A stretch of 9,732 bases of DNA from Candidatus Poribacteria bacterium (GTDB lineage: Bacteria > Poribacteria > WGA-4E > PCPOR2b). Every line of letters starts with the position of its first letter. Position 1 is the stretch's first letter. The notes under the pieces are model-generated. The model made no database searches. It saw only the letters and a list, made by a program, of their open reading frames with translations, and had not been told where the DNA came from. Of this stretch, positions 1 to 6,469 are shown in pieces. The stretch spans positions 1-9,732 of the forward strand of contig JAPUIP010000600.1 in the NCBI GenBank assembly GCA_027296925.1, given 5' to 3'. Both the position numbers and the translations under genes were made by a program.

Positions 1-823
1 CTAACTCGTCGAATTGGGACAGAGCTTTAGCAAGGAGTTTGGCATTGGTGTGGTCTTCTCCAAGTCGATCGGTCATTTCTGTGAGTGCAACAATACCGGC
101 AGCAGCCAATACACCCGACTGACGCATGGCGCCGCCGAGCCGTTTCCGAGCGCCTCGCGCCTGCTGAATAAAATCTGCATCTCCAGCAAGCATCGATCCG
201 ACCGGGGCACACAACCCTTTTGAAAGGCAGAACATGACCGAGTCTACGTGGCTCGTAATTTCTCGTGCGTCAACGCCGAGGGCGTGGGCAGCGTTGAAGA
301 TTCGAGCGCCATCGAGATGAACCGGAACATCATACCTTTGCGCCAGGTCGTGAATCGCACGCATCCGGTCTAATGCGACGGCCTGACCGCCACGGCGGTT
401 ATGCGTGTTCTCCAAACAGATTAAGCTCGTTTTGGGAAATTTGGCTGCATCCCGCTGCAAATAGGGTTCAACTGCATCCGGTTCAGGAACGCCATCCGCG
501 CTATCCATGACGATCGGCATAATCCCCGCCAATGATGCCAGGTTGCCGTGTTCGTAGTAGTAGATATGGCATTCCGAATCCACAATCGCATAGTCGCCGG
601 CATGCGTGTGCGCCAAGATGGCGGCGGTATTTCCCATTGTGCCGGTCGGAACGTACATGGCGGCCCCTTTGCCGACCTTTTCAGCGGCTAATGCTTCCAA
701 ACGCTGAACAGTCACATCCTCTCCGTAACAATCGTCGCCCACCTCTGCATTGAACATTGCCTCGCGCATCTTACGGGTCGGTTTGGTTACGGTGTCACTT
801 CGCAGGTCAATCGTCGTGTCCAT
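1..823 (-). CDS. ltaE: Low-specificity L-threonine aldolase, 3' end cut off by window
   Basis: PLP-dependent aldolase of fold type I that cleaves L-threonine or L-allo-threonine to glycine and acetaldehyde in the cytoplasm. The 274 visible residues begin MDTTIDLRSDTVTKPT, the typical family opening. His86 in ECHIYYYEHG is the usual ring-stacking histidine, Asp171 in HLDGARIFNA binds the PLP nitrogen, and Lys202 in CLSKGLCAPVGS is the Schiff-base lysine. Family members have about 340 residues, so roughly 65-70 C-terminal residues lie beyond position 1. The ATG at 823-821 overlaps the TGA stop of the upstream gene (TGATG), so translation is probably coupled and this is the second gene of an operon transcribed from about 1550. 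Family assignment is secure; the exact substrate preference is inferred. Confidence 0.95.
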   Translation of the reverse strand, partial: MDTTIDLRSDTVTKPTRKMREAMFNAEVGDDCYGEDVTVQRLEALAAEKVGKGAAMYVPTGTMGNTAAILAHTHAGDYAIVDSECHIYYYEHGNLASLAGIMPIVMDSADGVPEPDAVEPYLQRDAAKFPKTSLICLENTHNRRGGQAVALDRMRAIHDLAQRYDVPVHLDGARIFNAAHALGVDAREITSHVDSVMFCLSKGLCAPVGSMLAGDADFIQQARGARKRLGGAMRQSGVLAAAGIVALTEMTDRLGEDHTNAKLLAKALSQFDEL

Positions 824-1401
824 CAGGCAGACTCACTTTCTTGCGAAGGAAGATCCGCTTTCAACGCGGCTATTCGCCGTGCTGCCGCTCCCATAAGGTA
901 ATGTCGCCTAAATAGGCCAACTAGCTGCTCAAACGTCTCAATCGCTCTGTCAATTTGTCTTGTTTTCACATAAGACTCACCGAGCCAGTACATGGATTTA
1001 GCGAGGATCTCACTCGGTTCTTCCTGCTGCGGTTGACGTTCCTCAGCATCTGGCAGATCCAGAGAATCCTGGGCGAACGACTTTTCATATTCGATTGCGG
1101 CTTGAAATTTCTCGATCGCTTCTTCGTAATTCCGACTCTCGTAGTAGGCTTTCGAGGCCTCATACAAACTCATATTGTCGCCGCGTAGAAATCCGAACTC
1201 GTCACCGAGGGATTCTAGAGAGGAATCCACCGATGTTTCCTCTGCTGTTTCTTCCATCGGTTCCTCTTCTTCCATCGCATCCTCTGTTGTTTCTTCTGTT
1301 GCTTCTTCTGACTCGTCTGTTGCTTCTTCTGACTCGTCTGTTGCTTCTGATTCGTCCATTGTTAATGTTTCTACCTGTTCATCATCTGGAATCTCAACCA
1401 T
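823..1401 (-). CDS. Acidic low-complexity TPR-like protein
   Basis: A 192-residue protein of unknown function. Residues 1-65 are extremely acidic (Glu, Asp, Ser, Thr) and contain a DESEEAT repeat, with no signal peptide or membrane segment. Residues 77-108 (SLYEASKAYYESRNYEEAIEKF and on) and 134-182 (AKSMYWLGESYVKTRQIDRAI and on) look like two tetratricopeptide helix pairs separated by an acidic Gln/Glu linker, similar to TPRs of the YbgF/BamD type. It is probably a cytoplasmic protein-protein interaction module. The ATG is preceded by AGGGG about 9 nt upstream. It is the first gene of the operon with threonine aldolase, linked by a TGATG overlap. The acidic tail could be a disordered spacer or a cation or nucleic-acid mimic; neither can be shown here. 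Confidence 0.8.
   Translation of the reverse strand: MVEIPDDEQVETLTMDESEATDESEEATDESEEATEETTEDAMEEEEPMEETAEETSVDSSLESLGDEFGFLRGDNMSLYEASKAYYESRNYEEAIEKFQAAIEYEKSFAQDSLDLPDAEERQPQQEEPSEILAKSMYWLGESYVKTRQIDRAIETFEQLVGLFRRHYLMGAAARRIAALKADLPSQESESA
1297..1356 (-). repeat. In-frame 21-bp tandem repeat coding DESEEAT
   Basis: Two perfect 21-bp copies lie at 1297-1317 and 1318-1338, followed by an 18-bp copy at 1339-1356 that lacks one codon. They encode residues 16-35 of the TPR protein (DESEAT, DESEEAT, DESEEAT). All units are multiples of three, so copy-number change keeps the frame. The identity at nucleotide level suggests recent slippage rather than selection for amino acids alone. Confidence 0.9.
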
Positions 1402-1555
1402 CTCAAATCCCCTTTACGTCTAATTGTCTTTTTCTCCGTTGCCACTGCGCCGGATTGTTCACTGAATCTGTCAACTGCCTGTCGATTTCTCGACCTGGCC
1501 CAGCGGCCGCCGGTAGCGAGCTTGCCATTGTAGTGCCTTATTTCAGGGCTGTTAT

Positions 1556-1584
1556 AGTATACCAGACATTAGGCTTTATGGCAA
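1556..1584 (-). promoter_or_regulatory. Sigma70-like promoter for the TPR / threonine aldolase operon
   Basis: On the minus strand, TTGCCA (1584-1579) and TATACT (1561-1556) are separated by exactly 17 bp. A TG one base before the -10 gives an extended -10 element. Predicted start near 1549, giving a leader of about 148 nt. Both boxes match consensus at 5 of 6 positions. Confidence 0.65.
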
Positions 1585-1605
1585 AGTGAAACTATTAATT
1601 TAGTT

Positions 1606-1634
1606 TTGACAGCCTCATCCCCTTGTGATATAAT
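1606..1634 (+). promoter_or_regulatory. Consensus sigma70 promoter for the rhodanese-MoeB gene
   Basis: TTGACA (1606-1611), 17-bp spacer, TATAAT (1629-1634): both boxes match consensus perfectly, and TG at 1626-1627 adds an extended -10. Predicted start near 1641, giving a leader of about 72 nt. The downstream gene has a good SD, GAGGTGA at 1700-1706, six bases before its ATG. This points to strong, probably constitutive expression. Confidence 0.85.
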
Positions 1635-1712
1635 GAAAGCTGCAAAAAAGCAATCCTTTCCACTCCACAATCTGGGAGACACCGACCGCATGGTGTAACG
1701 AGGTGAACCACT

Positions 1713-2906
1713 ATGAAATCGTCCAGACAAATTATCGAAGAAGCCAGAAAAGAAATCCCAGAAGTTAATGCTGAAGAAGTCAGAGCGGCAAAAGATAAAC
1801 GAGAGGACTTTGTTCTGCTTGATGTCCGGGATGACGATGAGCGTCGAGGCGGGTATATTCCCGATTCAGTTCATGTGACCCGCGGAATGCTTGAGTTGGA
1901 AATTGAAGACTTTGTCTCCGATCGAGACAAAAAGATCATCATTTACTGCGGGAGTGGGGTCAGATCCCTCCTTGCCGCCAAATCCCTCAAAGAAATGGGG
2001 TACACAGATACAGTGTCGATGGCGGGCGGGTATAGAGACTGGTCCGCCGCCGGATACCCAACCGCAAAAGATAAACCGATGACGCCAGACCAGATAGAGC
2101 GGTATAGCCGTCACTTCATGCTGCCCGAAATCGGCGAAAGCGGACAGGTGCAGTTGCTTGACTCCAAAGTGTTGCTCGTCGGTGCGGGCGGTTTAGGATC
2201 GCCGGCGGGGCTCTACCTTGCGGCTGCCGGCGTTGGCACGCTCGGTGTCATTGATTCGGACGTTGTTGAACTCAATAACTTGCAGCGTCAGGTGCTCCAT
2301 CGTACCGAAACCATTGGTCAGCCAAAGGTTGAATCGGCGGCTGAAACGATGAACGCCCTCAACCCCGATGTTGAGATCATCCCCTATCAGATGCGTTTGG
2401 ACGAAAGCAACATCATCAATATCTTTAATGAGTATGACCTGATCGTGGATGGCTGCGACAACTTCGCAACGCGCTATCTGGTCAATGATGCGGCTGTCCT
2501 GACGAGAAAGACCATCGTACACGGTAGCATTTTCCAGTTTGAAGGACAAGCGACCGTTCTCAAGCCCTTTGACGGGCCGTGCTATCGGTGCATGTATCCG
2601 ACGCCGCCACCGCCGGGTATGGTGCCTGGCTGAAACGAGGCGGGCGTCCTGGGCGTGCTCCCAGGCACAATCGGTCTCGTGATGGCGACTGAAGCCATCA
2701 AACTGTTGCTCGGCGTCGGTAGACCGCTCGTCGGTCGATTGCTGATGTATGACGCGATGAGAATGGAGTTCCGCGAGTTGAAAGTCAATCGCGATCAGCA
2801 CTGCCCAATCTGCGGTGAAAATCCGACGATTACTGAACTGATTAGTGATTATGTCGCGTACTGTGAAATCGGTCATGCCGAAGAACTTGCAACTGCCGCG
2901 GATTAA
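1713..2906 (+). CDS. moeB: Rhodanese-MoeB/ThiF sulfur-carrier adenylyltransferase, probable selenoprotein (UGA at 2631-2633)
   Basis: E1-like enzyme expected to adenylate the C-terminal Gly-Gly of a sulfur carrier (MoaD/ThiS type) and help load sulfur onto it, for molybdopterin, thiamine or thionucleoside synthesis. Residues 30-115 form a rhodanese domain with active loop YCGSGVRS (Cys79 in CxxxxR). Residues 124-397 form the MoeB/ThiF domain: nucleotide loop VGAGGLGSP (156-164), DSDVVELNNLQRQ (181-193), DGCDNFATR (247-254), and Zn ligands Cys290/Cys293 and Cys364/Cys367. An in-frame TGA at codon 307 is followed by NEAGVLGVLPGTIG without a frame break, and the protein runs to TAA at 2904. The TGA sits where E. 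coli MoeB and ThiF carry their conserved cysteine, and a SECIS-like stem-loop follows, so Sec307 is the best reading. A nonsense mutation is the alternative. Full length of 397 residues fits a two-domain protein. The rhodanese comes first, the reverse of MOCS3/Uba4. The pathway served cannot be told from the neighbours. Confidence 0.82.
2634..2668 (+). promoter_or_regulatory. Candidate bacterial SECIS element
   Basis: Directly after the UGA, CCTGGG (2648-2653) pairs perfectly with CCCAGG (2660-2665) around a six-base loop CGTGCT. Two further pairs (T2647-A2667, G2646-C2668) form if C2666 bulges. There are 20 nt between the UGA and the loop, and a G is the second loop base. Both agree with the general bacterial SECIS pattern as I know it (upper stem of at least four pairs, small loop with an early G, spacing about 16-37 nt). 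The stem overlaps conserved codons, so some complementarity could be chance. Confidence 0.65.
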
Positions 2907-2921
2907 ATCATGGCGAAATGA

Positions 2922-2980
2922 GGGAATGAAAGGAGACGGATTTCTCGATGTCCGTATTTCCTTTCCTCCCCTTTTTTATT
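2922..2980 (+). terminator. Rho-independent terminator after the selenoprotein gene
   Basis: An interrupted hairpin of GGGA (2922-2925), AAAGGA (2929-2934) and ACGGA (2936-2940) pairs with TCCGT (2951-2955), TCCTTT (2959-2964) and TCCC (2967-2970), followed by six T (2972-2977). It starts 16 bases after the TAA at 2906. It isolates the rhodanese-MoeB transcript from the zinc-ribbon gene. Confidence 0.75.
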
Positions 2981-3034
2981 TGTAACTATCTCCCGTATTT
3001 CCATTTCTAATTACCCTCCGAAAGGATAGAACCT

Positions 3035-3277
3035 ATGTTACCTTGCCCGGACTGTAACAATCCGCTCACACAATTTCCAGTTGAGCCATCAGGGGCGGAT
3101 CTATTTAGTTGTGATGGCTGCCAAGGCGTTTTTCTCCATCGCCCTGGCGAAGAACTTGGGCGTGTGGATAACGCAACATTTGATGAACTGGTGGCAGTCT
3201 ACGGCACCGAGTATCCGATTGATGTCGATCCAAGCACCGTCACGCTACCGGATAGTGTTGCTGAAGCCCTTGGTTAG
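3035..3277 (+). CDS. Small TFIIB-type zinc-ribbon protein
   Basis: An 80-residue protein with the pattern CPDC (Cys4, Cys7) and CDGC (Cys26, Cys29), the four ligands of a zinc ribbon of the small zf-TFIIB family, followed by an acidic tail (residues 38-80). The cysteine pattern is seen directly; zinc binding is inferred, and such small bacterial proteins have no defined role. The ATG has AAAGGA at 3021-3026 eight bases upstream. It sits just after a terminator, so it probably has its own promoter, which I could not identify with confidence. Its stop codon overlaps a small hairpin. Confidence 0.8.
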   Translation: MLPCPDCNNPLTQFPVEPSGADLFSCDGCQGVFLHRPGEELGRVDNATFDELVAVYGTEYPIDVDPSTVTLPDSVAEALG

Positions 3278-3294
3278 AAGGGGCCTTCTCCTTT
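3276..3294 (+). terminator. Weak hairpin terminator candidate
   Basis: AGAAG (3276-3280) pairs with CTTCT (3285-3289) around GGGC, overlapping the TAG stop of the zinc-ribbon gene and followed only by CCTTT. The short stem and poor T tract make this weak. Confidence 0.3.
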
Positions 3295-3439
3295 AGGTGT
3301 CGGCAGTTTCATGGGCGAAAATACCCCCGACCATGTTGAGTCAGGCGGCATTTCAATGTGCTTCTTTCTGAAGAGGTCTTTAGCCGAAGGCTCCTCATGA
3401 AACGCCGATATCTAAACATGCCGGTCTCTTTTCCCATCA

Positions 3440-4199
3440 ATGAATCCCACTTCCAAACTTCTCCAATTCTTCCGAGAACGGCCCAACTTCCAAGGCGCCA
3501 TTCTTCTGCTCCCCGCCCTTTTCTGGTTAACCTGCTTTTTTCTGATTCCGATTGGCTACATTTTCGTCTATAGTTTTGCCCAACGCGGCACTTATGGCGG
3601 CATTCGTTGGGTTCTCTCTGTACAAAACTATCAGCGATTGCTCGATCCGCTCTACCTCGGTATCCTCTGGCGTTCGATCTCCACGGGTATCATCTCAACG
3701 AGGGCTTGCTTGCTGATTGGCTATCCATTCGCCTACTATCTGGCACGGCACCAATATCGTTGGCGCAATCTCCTCTAGTTGCTTGTCGTCATCCCATTCT
3801 GGACTAATTTCCTCATTCGGACTTACGCTTGGATTTTAATTCTGCGGACGGAAGGTGTGCTGAATACCATTAAAGGGTTTAGATCGCGCTTTGGAGGAAG
3901 CCGCCTTAGACTTTGGTGCAAACGAGTGGAGGGCGTTCTGGCAGATTACTTTGCCACTGATCGCCCCGGGCGTCATCGGCGGCGGATTGCTGGCGTTTAC
4001 CCTGTCGATCGACGACTTCGTCATTACTTTTTTCACGGCGGGTGTTGGCTACACAACACTGCCGGTACGAATCTATTCCATGCTAAAATTTGGCATTACC
4101 CCGGAGATTAATGCCATCTCGTCCCTACTTCTTTTTAACTCAATCGTCCTGGTTTTATTGTCTCTGAAGTTACTGGGGACGGGGCGTAAAACGTTATGA
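3440..4199 (+). pseudogene. PotB-PotC polyamine ABC permease remnant (amber stop, deletion, frameshift)
   Basis: Decayed remains of two inner-membrane permease genes of a spermidine/putrescine-type ABC importer. Positions 3440-3778 encode a PotB N-terminus with membrane helices (GAILLLPALFWLTCFFLIPI and on, then YPFAYYLARHQYRWRNLL), stopped by TAG at 3776-3778. Reading on in the same frame gives LLVVIPFWTNFLIRTYAWIL, the expected next PotB helix, up to about 3870. From about 3875 homology continues in another frame as GLDRALEEAALDFGANEWRA, the PotC coupling (EAA) loop, then LPVRIYSMLKFGITPEINA to the TGA at 4197-4199. The C-terminal half of PotB and the N-terminal half of PotC are missing, roughly 150 and 150 residues. 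No good SD precedes 3440, and no PotA or PotD lies nearby. It cannot make a working permease. Collapse of two adjacent genes during assembly would give the deletion and frameshift but not the amber codon. Confidence 0.88.
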
Positions 4200-4222
4200 A
4201 ATCTGTAAAAGGAGTGTAAAAA

Positions 4223-5221
4223 ATGACAAATATATCACCAAGCAGCCCCATCGTAACGATTCAGCAACACATCCTTGAAGCGCAATGGCAATATCCTGGC
4301 GCGACCGGCGAGTTCAGTTGGCTGCTATCAGGAATCACACTATCGACGAAGATTATACAAGCGCAAGTTCAAAGAGCGGGGCTTACCAATGTCCTCGGCG
4401 CAACCGGCGATCGCAATGTTCAGGGGGAGATCGTCCAAAAGCTCGATGTCATTGCCAATGAAACGCTCGTGCGGTGCATGGGATACCGGGGCAACGTGGG
4501 TATAATTGTTTCAGAGGAGGAAGCTGAGCCGCGCGTCATTCAGGAGGCGGGGGAGCACGGGAGATACATCGCCCTGTTTGATCCGCTCGATGGCTCCAGC
4601 AACATTGATGTGAATGTGCCGATCGGCACCATTTTTTCAATCTTACGACGCAAGCCGGATGTTGAACAGAGCGATGTGACTTCTCATATTCTTCAGTCCG
4701 GTGACGAGCAAGTTGCCGCGGGCTACGTGCTGTACGGCAGTAGCACGATGATGGTCTACACGGCTGGGAACGGTGTGCACACGTTTACACTCGACCCATC
4801 AATTGGAGCGTATGTGCTGACGCAGGAGAACGTACGCATGCCACAGCAGGGAAAAAGCTATAGCATCAACGAAGCCTACTATTCCACATTTCCCGCCTCA
4901 ATACAGCGGTACCTCGAATGGACCAAGTCTGAAGAATCAGGTGGATACAGTCTGCGGTATGTCGGATCATTCGTCGCTGACTTCCACCGCACGCTCCTTC
5001 GCGGAGGAGTATTCCTCTATCCAGCAACGCGGAAGAATCCGTCTGGAAAACTGCGGTTGTTATATGAGGCGAATCCGATGGCGTTTTTGGCCGAGCAGGC
5101 TGGGGGCATGGCCACCGATGGACGATCGCGCATTTTGGAGAAGCAGCCGTCCTCCATCCATGAGCGAACGCCGCTGATCATTGGTAGCAAGGGCGATGTC
5201 GAACGTGTCCTATCGTTCTAG
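4223..5221 (+). CDS. fbp: Class I fructose-1,6-bisphosphatase
   Basis: Hydrolyses fructose 1,6-bisphosphate to fructose 6-phosphate, the committed step of gluconeogenesis, in the cytoplasm with Mg2+. Class I motifs are intact over 332 residues, the usual length: NVQGEIVQKLDVIAN (65-79), SEEE (97-100) and the metal-binding DPLDGSSNIDVNVPIGTIFS (120-139, metal ligands Asp120 and Asp123). These are followed by YVGSFVADFHRTLLRGG (246-262, substrate binding) and KLRLLYEANPMAFLAEQAGG (276-295, with metal ligand Glu282). The ATG has AAGGAG at 4209-4214, eight bases upstream. It begins 23 bases after the permease remnant, so its promoter may lie inside the dead gene. I could not pick it out. Confidence 0.97.
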   Translation: MTNISPSSPIVTIQQHILEAQWQYPGATGEFSWLLSGITLSTKIIQAQVQRAGLTNVLGATGDRNVQGEIVQKLDVIANETLVRCMGYRGNVGIIVSEEEAEPRVIQEAGEHGRYIALFDPLDGSSNIDVNVPIGTIFSILRRKPDVEQSDVTSHILQSGDEQVAAGYVLYGSSTMMVYTAGNGVHTFTLDPSIGAYVLTQENVRMPQQGKSYSINEAYYSTFPASIQRYLEWTKSEESGGYSLRYVGSFVADFHRTLLRGGVFLYPATRKNPSGKLRLLYEANPMAFLAEQAGGMATDGRSRILEKQPSSIHERTPLIIGSKGDVERVLSF

Positions 5222-5240
5222 TGGTCTGTCAACTTTGAAC

Positions 5241-5302
5241 TGATGGATAGAGACGTCTTAACCTTCTGAAGGTTCGGAACCTTCGGAAGGTTGCATCCAT
5301 CA
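5241..5302. repeat. Palindromic element: two 15-bp palindromes in a larger foldback
   Basis: AACCTTCTGAAGGTT (5260-5274) and AACCTTCGGAAGGTT (5278-5292) are each perfect 7-bp inverted repeats around one base, and only CGG separates them. Together they can also fold as one hairpin of about 15 pairs with a CGG loop. TGATGGAT (5241-5248) and ATCCATCA (5295-5302) form an outer 8-bp inverted repeat. There is no T tract. It lies 20 bases after fbp and 10 bases before a -35 box, so it could be an operator pair, a REP-like repeat or a transcript-end hairpin for fbp. Confidence 0.85.
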
Positions 5303-5312
5303 TAGGAAATGC

Positions 5313-5341
5313 TTGACAAAATTAACGAAATGCTTTATAGT
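5313..5341 (+). promoter_or_regulatory. Sigma70-like promoter for the bactofilin-like membrane protein
   Basis: TTGACA (5313-5318) and TATAGT (5336-5341) are separated by 17 bp. Predicted start near 5348, giving a leader of about 35 nt before the ATG at 5383. The palindromic element ends 10 bases upstream of the -35 box. Confidence 0.75.
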
Positions 5342-5382
5342 GCCCGACAATTAAACCACTCCAATTCTTCCGAGGTGATTCA

Positions 5383-6435
5383 ATGGCGAAAACAACCGGT
5401 TTTGTCACGGTTTTATGGTTTAGTTTTTGGGCACTCTTCCCCCAGTCCGTGATCGCGCAAGTTGCCCCATCCAATCAGCAGAAACAGCACCCACCGCCTC
5501 AATCTGAAACGCCTCCCCGAAAAGCGACACTGTCATCTGAGCCGGAAAATGGCTCACCCGACATGATCGCTGCAACCGATGAACCGTCTCGCGTTGTGCA
5601 GATCGGCGGTCACGTGAATCTTGGCATTACTGAAACGGTTGATAGCATCATTTTATTCATGGGCGATGCAAAGATTCACGGTCGTGTGAACGGTGATATA
5701 TTCGTCCTTAGCGGAGATGTTGAAATCAAGGAAAGCGCCCAGGTTCTGGGAAAGGTGACAGTGGTTCTGGGAGAAATCCTCGGAATAAATTATCTACGCG
5801 AAGGCGCCAGCAAGACCGCAGGTCTTTATCAGGAAATTAACGGTTGGACGTTAGTACCGGCGACGGTCTCGTTGATGATGGAGGGGGTACCCCAAGGCGT
5901 ATGGGGCACTCGAAAACATGCCTGGTTTGGCTGGAAGAAGCTAATGACATTCATCACCCTGACGCTTATCCACATGCTGCTCGCGGCAGTATTCCCGCAA
6001 CAGATAAGCGATATGGCGTATACAATTTCCCACCGTCCCATCGGGAGCACACTCCTGGGATTGGTTGTTCTGATAATCATTCCGTATCTGTCGATGTTGT
6101 TGATCTTGTCAATTGTTGGTATTCCGTTGATGATGCTTTTCTCCGCGATTTTGTTGTTGATGGCGATTTATGGGAAGACTGCAATTTTCTTCTCAATCGG
6201 CAACACAATTTTTCCACACCAGTCAAATGTCGTCGCCGCGGTTGTCGGATACTGGATCTACCGGATGGCAACGACGATTCCCTACCTCGGTGTGCTAACC
6301 TTCGTTATCGCCTGCACCATCGGGATTGGTGTCAGCATCAGGACGGTACTCGGGCAAAAATCGATCGGTTCTCCGAGAGGCTATCGTCGCCAATCTCCCC
6401 GCCGAAATATCGGAAATAGAATGACGGGCGTATAG
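5383..6435 (+). CDS. Exported/membrane protein with bactofilin-like repeat region and C-terminal membrane helices
   Basis: 350 residues. Residues 1-26 look like a signal peptide or signal anchor (hydrophobic stretch, then VIAQ). Residues 27-70 are a Pro/Gln/Ser-rich linker. Residues 71-134 (QIGGHVNLGITETVDSIILF and on, with GDAKIHGRVNGDIFVLSGDV) show the short alternating G-x-V/I pattern of polymer-forming bactofilin-like beta-helix repeats. Residues 187-205, 222-262 (probably two helices), 283-293 and 300-320 form hydrophobic segments of a membrane domain. The C-terminus is basic (residues 321-350). SD GAGGTG at 5372-5377 lies five bases before the ATG. The gene for a BatA-like protein follows after 34 bases and may be cotranscribed. 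A role in cell envelope organisation is inferred from fold type only; the exact function is unknown. Confidence 0.78.
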   Translation: MAKTTGFVTVLWFSFWALFPQSVIAQVAPSNQQKQHPPPQSETPPRKATLSSEPENGSPDMIAATDEPSRVVQIGGHVNLGITETVDSIILFMGDAKIHGRVNGDIFVLSGDVEIKESAQVLGKVTVVLGEILGINYLREGASKTAGLYQEINGWTLVPATVSLMMEGVPQGVWGTRKHAWFGWKKLMTFITLTLIHMLLAAVFPQQISDMAYTISHRPIGSTLLGLVVLIIIPYLSMLLILSIVGIPLMMLFSAILLLMAIYGKTAIFFSIGNTIFPHQSNVVAAVVGYWIYRMATTIPYLGVLTFVIACTIGIGVSIRTVLGQKSIGSPRGYRRQSPRRNIGNRMTGV

Positions 6436-6469
6436 TCTTACGGTTTCAGTTTCGATGAAGGAGGCGCCC

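Larger units (their letters stand above)
1402..1712. other. Divergent intergenic regulatory region
   Basis: A 311-bp gap between two divergently transcribed units. It holds two face-away sigma70-like promoters (1556-1584 minus, 1606-1634 plus) whose -35 boxes are 21 bp apart, a minus-strand leader of about 150 nt and a plus-strand leader of about 70 nt. I see no gene, riboswitch or obvious operator in the leaders. The minus leader has a GC-rich segment around 1495-1520 that could fold but matches nothing I recognise. Confidence 0.6.

Noticed and set aside
1690..1698. Two-codon leader ORF ATG GTG TAA before the SD of the rhodanese-MoeB gene
   Set aside because: It has no SD of its own and such a short frame occurs easily by chance; no evidence of attenuation.
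2193..2876. Long open frame on the minus strand opposite the MoeB gene
   Set aside because: Composition is that of an antisense shadow, with no SD and no recognisable domain, over a strongly conserved gene.
2655..2906. A separate 83-residue gene starting at GTG 2655
   Set aside because: No SD fits, and the product is the C-terminal part of MoeB in the same frame as the preceding gene, so it is better read as one protein through UGA.
3373..3396. Hairpin AGCC-GAA-GGCT flanked by GAGG/CCTC ahead of the permease remnant
   Set aside because: Short, with a five-base bulge and no T tract or known motif; could be chance.
3776..3778. In-frame TAG within PotB read as pyrrolysine
   Set aside because: The same locus also has a large internal deletion and a frame change, and TAG lies in a run of leucines, one base from TTG. 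Fbp also ends in TAG at 5219-5221. Decay explains it better.
6455..6469. ATG at 6455 as the start of the BatA-like gene
   Set aside because: The ideal SD AAGGAGG (6458-6464) would then lie inside the coding region; it is correctly placed for the ATG at 6470, and the extra five residues have no family support.
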